NCBI GenBank assembly: GCA_024226515.1
Contig: JAAELQ010000199.1
Coordinates: 1 to 57,417 of the forward strand
Reading direction: 5' to 3'
Source: a bacterium
GTDB lineage: Bacteria > Acidobacteriota > Polarisedimenticolia > Polarisedimenticolales > Polarisedimenticolaceae
DNA length: 57,417 nt
The number at the start of each line of letters is the position of its first letter. Position 1 is the stretch's first letter. Below are positions 9,721 through 17,124 of this stretch, in pieces. A program made the position numbers and the translations under genes. The notes below the pieces were generated by a model, which saw nothing but the letters and a program-made list of their open reading frames with translations, did no database searches and was not told the DNA's origin.

Positions 9721-10485
9721 GTGCATTCTCAATTCCTCAGTTTTGCGGGTAAGTCGACCCTGATCTGTCTGGGAATCCTGGCGCTGGTCGCGGCGGTGCC
9801 GGCCCAGGCTCAGATCCCGGACGAGTTCACCAACCTGAAGGTCCTGCCCGAGTCGATGGGCAAGCGCGAGCTGATCTCGGTCATGCGCAGCTTCTCGACG
9901 TCGCTCGGGGTGCGTTGCTTCCACTGCCACGTGGGCGACTCCCCCGACTCGCTCGAAGGTTACGACTTCGCCAGCGACGAGCCCGAGGCCAAGCGCGTGG
10001 CTCGCGCGATGATGAAGATGACGGGCGAGATCAACGACAAGCTGCTGCCCACGGCGGGCCGCCGTTCGGTGACGCGCGTGACCTGCCTGACCTGTCATCG
10101 CGGCGTGACGAACCCGGAGGATATCGGCAGCATCCTCGCCGAAGCGGCGGAGAAAGACGGCGCCGAGGCTGCGATCGAGCGCTACCGCGCCCTGCGCGAA
10201 GAGCACTACGGTTCGGGATCCTACGACTTCGGCCCGATGCCGCTGGGCGAGCTTGCGGAGAAGCTGGCCCAGGAGAAGAACGACCTCGACGGTGCGACGG
10301 CCGTCGCACGGCTCACGGTCGAGTTGCACCCCGACGAGGCGTACGGTCACCTGATGCTGGGTCAGCTGCTGATGACGAAGGGAGAGGCGGAGGCCGCGAT
10401 CGCCAGCGTCGAGCGCGCCCTGAAGCTCGATCCGGAAAACCGCTGGGCCAAGCAGATGCTGGGTCAGCTGAAGAAGGCGGAATAG
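9721..10485 (+). CDS. Exported dihaem cytochrome c, reaction-centre cytochrome subunit family, with TPR tail
   Basis: A 254-residue periplasmic protein. I chose the GTG at 9721 because GGGAGG stands just before it and the protein then begins with a signal peptide ending near VPAQA. Two haem c motifs are present, CFHCH at 66-70 and CLTCH at 122-126. The stretch NLKVLPESMGKRELISVMRS is typical of the cytochromes annotated as photosynthetic reaction-centre cytochrome c subunit in non-phototrophs, notably Acidobacteriota. The last 90 residues hold two or so TPR units (ALKLDPENRWAKQMLGQL). It lies 4 bases before the haem-binding gene, so the two are co-expressed. The electron donor and acceptor are unknown; a role in phototrophy is not implied. 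Confidence 0.88.
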   Translation: MHSQFLSFAGKSTLICLGILALVAAVPAQAQIPDEFTNLKVLPESMGKRELISVMRSFSTSLGVRCFHCHVGDSPDSLEGYDFASDEPEAKRVARAMMKMTGEINDKLLPTAGRRSVTRVTCLTCHRGVTNPEDIGSILAEAAEKDGAEAAIERYRALREEHYGSGSYDFGPMPLGELAEKLAQEKNDLDGATAVARLTVELHPDEAYGHLMLGQLLMTKGEAEAAIASVERALKLDPENRWAKQMLGQLKKAE

Positions 10486-10489
10486 CGAC

Positions 10490-10972
10490 GTGACGAAGGA
10501 GCTGCTGAAGAAGATCCTCAAGTGGACGGTCATCGGTCTGTTCGTGCTGTTCGTGGTCGCGCAGTTCTTTCCCGCCGCGCGCACGAACCCGGAGATCGTC
10601 CGCGACATCGACGCGCCCGAGGACGTGAAGTCGATCCTGCGCCGAGCGTGCTACGACTGCCACTCGCACGAGACCGCCTGGCCGTGGTATTCGCGCGTCG
10701 CCCCCATCTCGTGGTGGGTCGTCGACCATGTCGAACACGGCCGCGGCGACCTCAACTTCTCCGACTGGCCGCTGCTCGACTTCGAGGAGCAGGAACACAT
10801 GCTCGAGGAGATCGAGCACGAGGTCGCCGACCGCGAGATGCCGCTGACGAGCTACACACTGATCCATCGCTCGGCGCGACTCAGCGACGACGACCGGCAG
10901 AAGCTGGTCGAGTGGGCCGAGGCAGGTTCGGGCTCGGGGTCCGACGACCATTCGGACAGCGATTCACACTAG
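10490..10972 (+). CDS. Membrane-anchored haem-binding domain protein
   Basis: A 160-residue protein with one N-terminal membrane helix (about residues 12-27) and a periplasmic domain with a single haem c motif, CYDCH at 54-58. The pattern CYDCHSHETAWPWYSRVAPISWW is the hallmark of the Haem_bd family found in cytochrome and peroxidase contexts. The GTG start lies 4 bases after the dihaem cytochrome stop. The C-terminus is rich in Ser, Asp and Gly. Together the two genes suggest a small periplasmic electron-transfer module. Its stop codon shares the palindrome CTAG with the stop of the convergent ankyrin pseudogene. Confidence 0.85.
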   Translation: MTKELLKKILKWTVIGLFVLFVVAQFFPAARTNPEIVRDIDAPEDVKSILRRACYDCHSHETAWPWYSRVAPISWWVVDHVEHGRGDLNFSDWPLLDFEEQEHMLEEIEHEVADREMPLTSYTLIHRSARLSDDDRQKLVEWAEAGSGSGSDDHSDSDSH

Positions 10973-11192
10973 CGCCGCAGTAGCTCGATCACACCGTCGA
11001 AGTTCTTCGGGTGCACGTCGGTCGACGACGCGGCGCCCGTGCCCTGGGCGCGCTTGCGCGCCTCCGCGATGGCGAGCGCCGTGCTGCCCTTCACGGTACG
11101 GATCGAGCGATCGGCGGCTCGCGCTCGATCAGCCCGGCGACCCGGTCGAGGTCACCGCATTCGATCGCGGCGAAAAACTCTGCGGCCTTCAC
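10969..11192 (-). pseudogene. Small ankyrin-repeat gene broken by a frameshift
   Basis: A GTG at 11192, preceded by CAGGAGG, opens a frame that reads as the first ankyrin helix pair (FFAAIECGDLDRVAGLIERE) and then stops after about 33 codons. A second frame, shifted by one base, continues with KGSTALAIAEARKR and FDGVIELLRR and ends at TAG (10971-10969). Joined, they would make an ankyrin-type protein of about 75 residues. Codon use is coding-like in both parts. A single-base indel, either real or a sequencing error, is the simplest explanation. The start overlaps the 3' end of the upstream FG-GAP gene by about 40 bases. Confidence 0.6.
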
Positions 11193-14043
11193 GCGCGGCC
11201 TCCTGCCCCACGTCATCGTCGGAGCGTCCGAGGTGGATCAGCCCCGGGTCGCCCGAGCCATCCGCCGGCCGCACCTGCCGCCGGTCGATCGGTGACGTAC
11301 GCGAGTTGCGGAACCACTCGATCACGTCGCGGCTGCGCGTGCGCGTCACGGCATCGGGGTCGCCGTCGCCGTCCACGTCGGCCGCATGCACCTCGTCGGG
11401 TTCGTGCGGGAACACGTCGGTGGTGATCCAGCGCTGACGGAAACCCTCGCCTTGCCGCAGCCGGTTCTCGTACCACTCCAGGCGATAGGGCTGGATGCTG
11501 GTGACGTAGAGATCCGGGTCGAGGTCGCCGTCGATGTCGGCGACGCTGAGCGACGAGTAAGAAAACGCTTCGTTGTCCATCTCGTGCGTGACCCACTGGC
11601 TGCCGTCGCCCGTGACGTTCTCGTGCCAGTACAGGAAGTTCCTCGGCCAGTCGTCGGCCGAGGAGAAGACGTCCATGTCGCCGTCCATGTCGATGTCGAC
11701 ACCCTTCACCGCCTCGTGGTTCGGCCCGCTCAGAATCTCCCGACGTGCCCAGGACGACGCGTCGCCGGCGAGGTTGTCGAACCAGACGAGGTCGTCGTCG
11801 CCGCCGAAGATGTCCCCGCCGGCGCCGAGGACGTCGCGGTCGCCGTCGCCATCCACGTCGGCGAGGTCGATCTCGGTCAGGTTGTCCAGCGGACCGATCG
11901 TGTGCTCGCTCCAGCCCGTGCCCTGCCCGTTGACATTCTCGAGCCAGCCGACGAACTGGTCGAAGCTCTCCGAGGCCCGGAAGCCGAAGAGCACGTCGCC
12001 GTCCCCATCGCCGTCGACGTCCTCGATGGCGTGCAGATCGGTGACGATCTGAGACGTGTACACGGGCGTCTTGGCCCAGGCGCTGCCGTCGCCGGCGAGG
12101 TTCTCATACCAGTACATCGAGCTCAGGGATCCCGTGCGGCCCCACGAGACGACATCGATGTCGCCGTCCTTGTCGATGTCTCCGGCGATCACGGTGTCGA
12201 AGCGCGCCTCGGTGTCGTCGATGACGTGCTCGATCCAGCTCTGCCCGAGGCCGTCGGCGTTCTCGTACCACGAGACGAACTCGGGGCTGACGCCGACGCC
12301 CGCCTCCATCAGCACGTCGGGGTCGCCGTCGCCGTCGACGTCCGCAACCGCGATCGCGGCCGGATCCTCGGGGTCCATGATCAGCGCTGCGCTGTCGAAG
12401 TCGTCGCAGGCATCGCCGATCTCGTCACCGTCGCTCTCGGCCTGATCGGGGTTGAAGACGGTGTGACAGTTGTCCACGTCGCCGCACACATCGTCCTCGT
12501 CGGCGTCGTTGTCCGCGTCGCGCGGACACGGGTCGACGTCCGCGCAGTAGCCGTCGTCGTCCCAGTCGTTTGCCGGATCGAGCGGGCACTCGTCGACGTC
12601 GCGGCAGCGGTTGTGGTTGTCGATGTCGTTGTCCGGGTCCAGCGGGCACTCGTCGCACACGTCACCGATGCCGTCGGCGTCGGCATCGAGCTGTCCTGGG
12701 TTGTTCACGATCGGGCAGTTGTCCACGTCGGCGCAGAGGCTGTCGTTGTCCGAGTCGTTCTCCGCGTCGAACGCGCAGGGGTCGCACGGGTCGCCGAGAC
12801 CGTCGCCGTCGCTGTCGAGCTGGTCCGGGTCGGCGATGTCGGGACACACGTCCTCGTCGGCGCAGAAGCCGTCGCCGTCGCCGTCGTCCGCCGCGTCGAA
12901 TGGGCACGGGTCGCCCGCGCAGGCCGGCACGCCGTCGCCGTCGTCATCCTCCTCGCCGGTGCCGGTCAGCTCGGGCCAGAACGGGTCGTGGCAATCATTG
13001 TTGACGCCGTCGCACACTTCGGGTGCACCGGGATAGACGGAGGCGTCGGAGTCGTCGCAGTCGTACAGCTCGCCGAGGGCGCACTTGTCCCCGCGGAAGC
13101 CGTCGCCGTCGCCCTCGAGGACAAAGCACTGGTCGCAGTTGACGACGGTCCCGCTCTCGGAGACGTGACCCGTCTCGAATCCGTCCTCGAAGACGAGCGA
13201 CACCGAGTAGTACAGCCGGCCACCCGGCGTACAATCCGTCGCGGGGACGACGCGCGCCTGACCCACGGGGATCGGCGCCCCGCCCGGAAGCTGTCCGTGC
13301 ACGGCGAGCTCCCAGCCGTCCCGCTCGCGGCTCGCCGGCGCCGGCGCGTTGAGCGACACTGCCTGCCGGTACACGCGGTAGCCCTCGATCAGGTCGGTGT
13401 CGCAGTCGGGATCGAGATACTGGCCGTCGGAGGACAGCGGGTCGAGCGCGACCTCGACGTCCAGCGCCGAGCCGACCGCGCTCGTCGACAGATTCGGTCG
13501 TGGGATGGTGGCGAGCAGGATCGGCGCGGAACCCGGCTGCGAGAAGCTGAAGTTGCCCAGCTCGTTCTCCCGGGTGGTCAGCAGGCCGTAGTAGCCGCGT
13601 CCGTCCTCGTCCTCGTCGCTGATCGCGATCGCCATGCAGGGCGGCGACGGGGTGTTGTCGATACACCCGTCGATCTCGGGGTCGTCCCACTCCCCCGTCA
13701 ACAGCGCGTAGCCGTAGTACGGATAGACGTAGAGCCAGCTCGTGTAGCTCCACGGTCCGTCGTACATGTTCCACGAGCCGTTGTCGACGCCGGCGCCCAC
13801 GGCCGGGTCGCCGAAGCCCAGCGCCCAGAACGATCCCTTGATGGTCGGCGAAACGGGAGTGTAGAAGCAGTAGTTGTAGGGGTAGTAGCTGCACACGCCG
13901 GGGTTCACGACGTTGCTGTAGCCGTAGTCCGGGCCGACGGCCCACGAGCCGAAGCGGCCCACGCCGGAGCCGCAACTGGCCGCGGCGGGCTGGACGAGCG
14001 AGACGATAGCGAGACTGACGATCAAACCCGTGGTGAATCGCAT
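11152..14043 (-). CDS. Large secreted protein with thrombospondin type 3 repeats and FG-GAP/VCBS repeats
   Basis: A 963-residue exported protein. The ATG at 14043 follows GGAGG and gives a clear signal peptide ending near PAAA. The N-terminal 200 residues are aromatic- and glycine-rich and unassigned. An FN3-like stretch follows (GYRVYRQAV to RLYYSVSLVF). Residues of roughly 340-560 are calcium-binding TSP3-type repeats (DSDGDGLGDPCD and similar). The C-terminal half holds FG-GAP/VCBS repeats of the pattern DVDGDGDxDV...WYEN, expected to fold as a beta-propeller. The last 30 residues match no repeat and overlap the ankyrin pseudogene, so the true end may have shifted. It is probably a surface or secreted adhesion or structural protein. 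Confidence 0.85.
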   Translation of the reverse strand: MRFTTGLIVSLAIVSLVQPAAASCGSGVGRFGSWAVGPDYGYSNVVNPGVCSYYPYNYCFYTPVSPTIKGSFWALGFGDPAVGAGVDNGSWNMYDGPWSYTSWLYVYPYYGYALLTGEWDDPEIDGCIDNTPSPPCMAIAISDEDEDGRGYYGLLTTRENELGNFSFSQPGSAPILLATIPRPNLSTSAVGSALDVEVALDPLSSDGQYLDPDCDTDLIEGYRVYRQAVSLNAPAPASRERDGWELAVHGQLPGGAPIPVGQARVVPATDCTPGGRLYYSVSLVFEDGFETGHVSESGTVVNCDQCFVLEGDGDGFRGDKCALGELYDCDDSDASVYPGAPEVCDGVNNDCHDPFWPELTGTGEEDDDGDGVPACAGDPCPFDAADDGDGDGFCADEDVCPDIADPDQLDSDGDGLGDPCDPCAFDAENDSDNDSLCADVDNCPIVNNPGQLDADADGIGDVCDECPLDPDNDIDNHNRCRDVDECPLDPANDWDDDGYCADVDPCPRDADNDADEDDVCGDVDNCHTVFNPDQAESDGDEIGDACDDFDSAALIMDPEDPAAIAVADVDGDGDPDVLMEAGVGVSPEFVSWYENADGLGQSWIEHVIDDTEARFDTVIAGDIDKDGDIDVVSWGRTGSLSSMYWYENLAGDGSAWAKTPVYTSQIVTDLHAIEDVDGDGDGDVLFGFRASESFDQFVGWLENVNGQGTGWSEHTIGPLDNLTEIDLADVDGDGDRDVLGAGGDIFGGDDDLVWFDNLAGDASSWARREILSGPNHEAVKGVDIDMDGDMDVFSSADDWPRNFLYWHENVTGDGSQWVTHEMDNEAFSYSSLSVADIDGDLDPDLYVTSIQPYRLEWYENRLRQGEGFRQRWITTDVFPHEPDEVHAADVDGDGDPDAVTRTRSRDVIEWFRNSRTSPIDRRQVRPADGSGDPGLIHLGRSDDDVGQEAAREGRRVFRRDRMR

Positions 14044-14071
14044 GACGAGCCTCCGCCTTGACGCCACTACA

Positions 14072-14077
14072 CTTATA
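14072..14077 (-). promoter_or_regulatory. Candidate -10 box for the FG-GAP gene
   Basis: On the minus strand TATAAG stands 28 bases before the start codon at 14043, inside the 55-base gap after endonuclease III. No convincing -35 element is visible. The box would let the secreted protein be transcribed independently of the upstream operon. Confidence 0.25.
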
Positions 14078-14098
14078 CCCCGAGTTCGGCGTCGTGGT

Positions 14099-14773
14099 TC
14101 AGCGACTTCGATCTACGTCGGTTTTCCGGCAATCCGCGTCGACCGGGCAGGCGGAGCAGCGTGGCGACAGCGGGGTGCAACATTCCTGTCCGTGCCGCAC
14201 CAGCGTCTCGTTGATCGGGATCCAGTGCCGCGCCGGCAGCACGCGGCGCAGCGCATCCTCGGTCAGGTCGGGGTGCTGCGTCTCGACCCAACCCAGCCGG
14301 TTGCAGATCCGGTGCACGTGCGTGTCGACGCAGATCCCCGGCTTGCCGAACCCCAGCGTCACCACGAGGTTCGCGGTCTTGCGGCCGACTCCGGGCAGCT
14401 TCAGCAGCTCGTCGATCTCGTCGGGAACGCGGCCGTCGAACGAGTCGACCAGCATGCGGCTCATGGCGCGGATCTGCGCCGCCTTGCGCCGGTAGAACCC
14501 GGCCGGATAGATCGCCTTCGCGATCGTCGCCTCGCGCACACGTAACATCGTTTGCGGCTCGGACGCGCGACGGAACAAGCGCTCGGTCGCGGGAAACGTC
14601 ACCTCGTCTTTGGTGCGCAGGGAGATGACGCAGCTGACGAGGATGCGGAACGGGTCCGGGCCGTTCTCGCGCACGAAGCGATCGATCTCGTAGCGCGACA
14701 CGAGTCGCCGCATCACGCGGTGCATGGTCTGCGCCGCCGGACGCGGCTGGCGCGGAAGGCGGCTCGCCGCCAC
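14099..14773 (-). CDS. nth: Endonuclease III (DNA glycosylase/AP lyase)
   Basis: A 224-residue base-excision repair enzyme that removes oxidised pyrimidines and cleaves the abasic site. The helix-hairpin-helix LPGVGRKTAN carries the catalytic Lys132, and VDTHVHR carries the catalytic Asp150. A [4Fe-4S] site has the canonical spacing C-x6-C-x2-C-x5-C at residues 199, 206, 209 and 215. The start is a GTG that shares one base with the TAG stop of the nitroreductase gene, so translation is coupled. A shorter start is possible, because the first 16 residues are not part of the family core. Confidence 0.95.
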   Translation of the reverse strand: MAASRLPRQPRPAAQTMHRVMRRLVSRYEIDRFVRENGPDPFRILVSCVISLRTKDEVTFPATERLFRRASEPQTMLRVREATIAKAIYPAGFYRRKAAQIRAMSRMLVDSFDGRVPDEIDELLKLPGVGRKTANLVVTLGFGKPGICVDTHVHRICNRLGWVETQHPDLTEDALRRVLPARHWIPINETLVRHGQECCTPLSPRCSACPVDADCRKTDVDRSR

Positions 14774-15405
14774 TAGAAGATGCGGCAGCGGTCGAAGGCC
14801 AGGATCTCGTCGACCTCGAGGCGCGGCTTGCGCGCGTCGTCGTGCGAGACGGGCCGACCCACCGCGAGCAGCATCACCGGGACGTAGCGCGGGTCGATCG
14901 AGAATTCCTGCATCACCCGCTCGGCGTCGAAGCCGCTGAGCGCCCCCGAGGCCCAGCCGCGCGCCTCGGCGGCCAGCATCAGCACCATCGAGGCCAGCGT
15001 GGCCGAGCGGATCGCCTCGTCGCGCGCCACGGTCTCGTCGGAGTAGATCCCTCCGGCCATCCGCACCCAGGCGTCGGCCTTGCCCTGCGGCATCATGTCG
15101 GCGTCGACGGCCCGCTGCAGGATCTGCGGCAGCTTCTCGGTTCCGCGCACGTCGCCGAGCACGATGAACGTCACCGCCGCGTCGGCCACCTGCTGCTGGC
15201 CGAAGGCGATCTCCTGCAACCGCGGCTTGTCCTCGTCGCGGTGCACGGCGACGAAACGCCAGTGCTGGATGTTGAACGACGACGGCGCGTGCGCCGCGTC
15301 GGCCACGAGATCGCGGATCTGATCTTCGCTTAGACGATGCGTCGCATCGAACTCCTCGACGGAGATCCGGCGCCGCACGAGGTCCAGAAGTGGATGGGGT
15401 GCCAT
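14773..15405 (-). CDS. Nitroreductase-family FMN oxidoreductase
   Basis: A 210-residue flavoprotein that probably reduces nitro or quinone compounds with NAD(P)H. The ATG at 15405 lies after GGAGGG. The FMN contacts typical of the family are visible near the N-terminus (RRRISVEEFD) and in APSSFNIQHWRF. A short GWASGALSGFD stretch follows the helical middle. It begins 4 bases after the membrane protein stop and runs into endonuclease III with a one-base overlap. The physiological substrate is unknown. Confidence 0.88.
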   Translation of the reverse strand: MAPHPLLDLVRRRISVEEFDATHRLSEDQIRDLVADAAHAPSSFNIQHWRFVAVHRDEDKPRLQEIAFGQQQVADAAVTFIVLGDVRGTEKLPQILQRAVDADMMPQGKADAWVRMAGGIYSDETVARDEAIRSATLASMVLMLAAEARGWASGALSGFDAERVMQEFSIDPRYVPVMLLAVGRPVSHDDARKPRLEVDEILAFDRCRIF

Positions 15406-15409
15406 GCGT

Positions 15410-15952
15410 TCATCCCTCCGGCTGAACCGCCTCGACGAGGTCGACGATCTCGACGCCGAGTCCGACTCCATCGCCGATGACGATTCCCAGGAAGACGTGT
15501 TCGAGCAGCATGCGCACCGTGCCGCTCTCGGTCAGAAAGTAGAACTGGGCCAGCGGCGTCGCCGCGAGATAGGCCGCGCCGAGCAACGGACCGACGATGA
15601 GGAACTTGCCGATCAGCAGGCCGTTGCGCGCCATCAGATCGAAGATCAGCGCCACCATGTAGACGCCGAAGGCCAGGACCAGCTCGGCCACGGCCGCGAA
15701 CAGGTCGTCGAGCGCCAGCGTGCCCACGCGCACGATACCGTACGAGAAGGCCAGGGCCAGCGCGTACCCGCGATGATCGGAACGCATCAGGCCCAGCACC
15801 GCCGCGAACAGCACGCCGACGGTCAGGCACTGGAAGGCGGGACTGCCGAAGCGGAACACGTCCGAGCGGAAGACGAGGAATCCGGCCGCGACGCTGCCCG
15901 CCGTCCCGGAGAACAGCCGCCAGAGCGCCCACTTGAGTTCCTGCGGCCCCAC
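15410..15952 (-). CDS. Small polytopic inner-membrane protein, unknown function
   Basis: A 180-residue hydrophobic protein with about five predicted membrane helices (for example around LTVGVLFAAVLGLM, LVLAFGVYMVALIFDLMA and FLIVGPLLGAAYLA). I do not recognise a family. Charged residues sit between helices and the C-terminus is acidic. It is packed between the ClpX-like ATPase (25 bases upstream) and the nitroreductase (4 bases downstream), which makes it part of the same operon. A link to the ATPase or to the PH-domain membrane proteins is possible but only suggested by position. Confidence 0.75.
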   Translation of the reverse strand: MGPQELKWALWRLFSGTAGSVAAGFLVFRSDVFRFGSPAFQCLTVGVLFAAVLGLMRSDHRGYALALAFSYGIVRVGTLALDDLFAAVAELVLAFGVYMVALIFDLMARNGLLIGKFLIVGPLLGAAYLAATPLAQFYFLTESGTVRMLLEHVFLGIVIGDGVGLGVEIVDLVEAVQPEG

Positions 15953-15977
15953 GCAGTCGGCTCGAGTTTCTCGCGCG

Positions 15978-17084
15978 TCAGGCGTGCGCCAGCGGTGAGC
16001 GCAGCGAACGCGAGACGACGTCCTCGTCGATGACCAGCTTGTGCCCGTCGGCGGTCTTGACGACTTCGTCGTGCGAAAAAGGATCGAACTCGAACGGCTT
16101 GATGATCCGGCCGTAGACCTCCTTCAGCGCGCGCGCGCCGATGCGTCGGGCCTCGGCGGCCTTGTAGGCGATGCGTTCGATCGCGCCGTCGGTGATCTGC
16201 AGGTCGATGCCGTACTTCTTGAAGAAGTTGTGCGAGGCCTTGAACACGCAGTCATCGGGCTCGGTGAAGATGCGCTTGAGCATCCCCGCGTTGAGATCCT
16301 CGAGGATCAACGAGTTGTCGAAGCGCGCGAGGAACTGCGGCTGCATGCCGTAGTCGAACAGATCTTCCTGCTTGAAGTGATGCCGCAGCGTGAAGTACTC
16401 GCGGATCTTCACCTCGTTGTCGATCAACACGGTCTCGGTCGGCAGCTTGACGCGACTGGTCGGCGCGGTGACGCGGTCGAAGACCTGCTTGTACAACGAC
16501 TCGAACGCGCCGGCGCAGAGGAACAGCATCTTGCCGGTTTCGATGTGCAGCACGTGCTTCACCGGCTGGCCGTTCTTCAACAACGTGATCGGATAATCGA
16601 TCCGCTCGCCCTCGATCATCGTCAGCAGCGCCTGCTGGATGTTCAGCCCCGTGACGTACGGCTTGCCGCCGATCTCGCCCGAGACCTTGTCGATCTCGTC
16701 GAGGCAGACCGTGGCGTGTTGCATGTAGGCGGCGAACTCGTCGGGGTCGGCGTCGTCGCCCAGGATCTGCCGCGCGCGTTCCTCCAGTCGGTGAAACAGG
16801 CGCGTCGTGTCGATCACACCCTCGTCGGTGGCGAAGGTGTTGGCGTTCATGATGACCACGATGCGGTACTTGGCGATCTCTTCGTGCTCGCCGTAGTAGC
16901 GCTCCATCGCGCGCATGATCGTCGTCTTGCCCGTGCCGGAGTTGCCGATCAGCATCAGGTTGCCGAAGCGCTCGCCGGCCAGGTGCTTGAAAATCGCCAC
17001 CGAGACGAAGCGCAGCGGTTCCTCCTGCCCGATGACGTCTCGCTGCAGCTGTTCGTTGATCTGGGGCGGTTGCATGCCGATCAT
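15978..17084 (-). CDS. ClpX-like AAA+ ATPase without zinc domain
   Basis: A 368-residue AAA+ ATPase. Walker A is GNSGTGKT at 47-54 and Walker B is VCLDEID with Asp129 and Glu130. A sensor 2 region reads RRIGARALKEVYGRI near the C-terminus. The stretch MLFLCAGAFESL aligns with the ClpX segment NILFICGGAF, so ClpX is the nearest relative. It lacks the N-terminal zinc domain, the GYVG pore loop is not visible where expected, and no IGF tripeptide for ClpP docking follows the GAF stretch. It therefore probably acts alone or with other partners. GGAG lies 8 bases before the ATG. The gene is 40 bases after the YdbT-like gene in the same direction. Confidence 0.85.
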   Translation of the reverse strand: MIGMQPPQINEQLQRDVIGQEEPLRFVSVAIFKHLAGERFGNLMLIGNSGTGKTTIMRAMERYYGEHEEIAKYRIVVIMNANTFATDEGVIDTTRLFHRLEERARQILGDDADPDEFAAYMQHATVCLDEIDKVSGEIGGKPYVTGLNIQQALLTMIEGERIDYPITLLKNGQPVKHVLHIETGKMLFLCAGAFESLYKQVFDRVTAPTSRVKLPTETVLIDNEVKIREYFTLRHHFKQEDLFDYGMQPQFLARFDNSLILEDLNAGMLKRIFTEPDDCVFKASHNFFKKYGIDLQITDGAIERIAYKAAEARRIGARALKEVYGRIIKPFEFDPFSHDEVVKTADGHKLVIDEDVVSRSLRSPLAHA

Positions 17085-17124
17085 CTGAAAATCTCCGTGC
17101 GGGAACGGCGCATTATAGCCCGGA

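Noticed and set aside
9721..10485. Evidence of phototrophy from the reaction-centre cytochrome family match
   Set aside because: No puf, puh, bch or rhodopsin genes are present, and this family is common in non-phototrophic Acidobacteriota.
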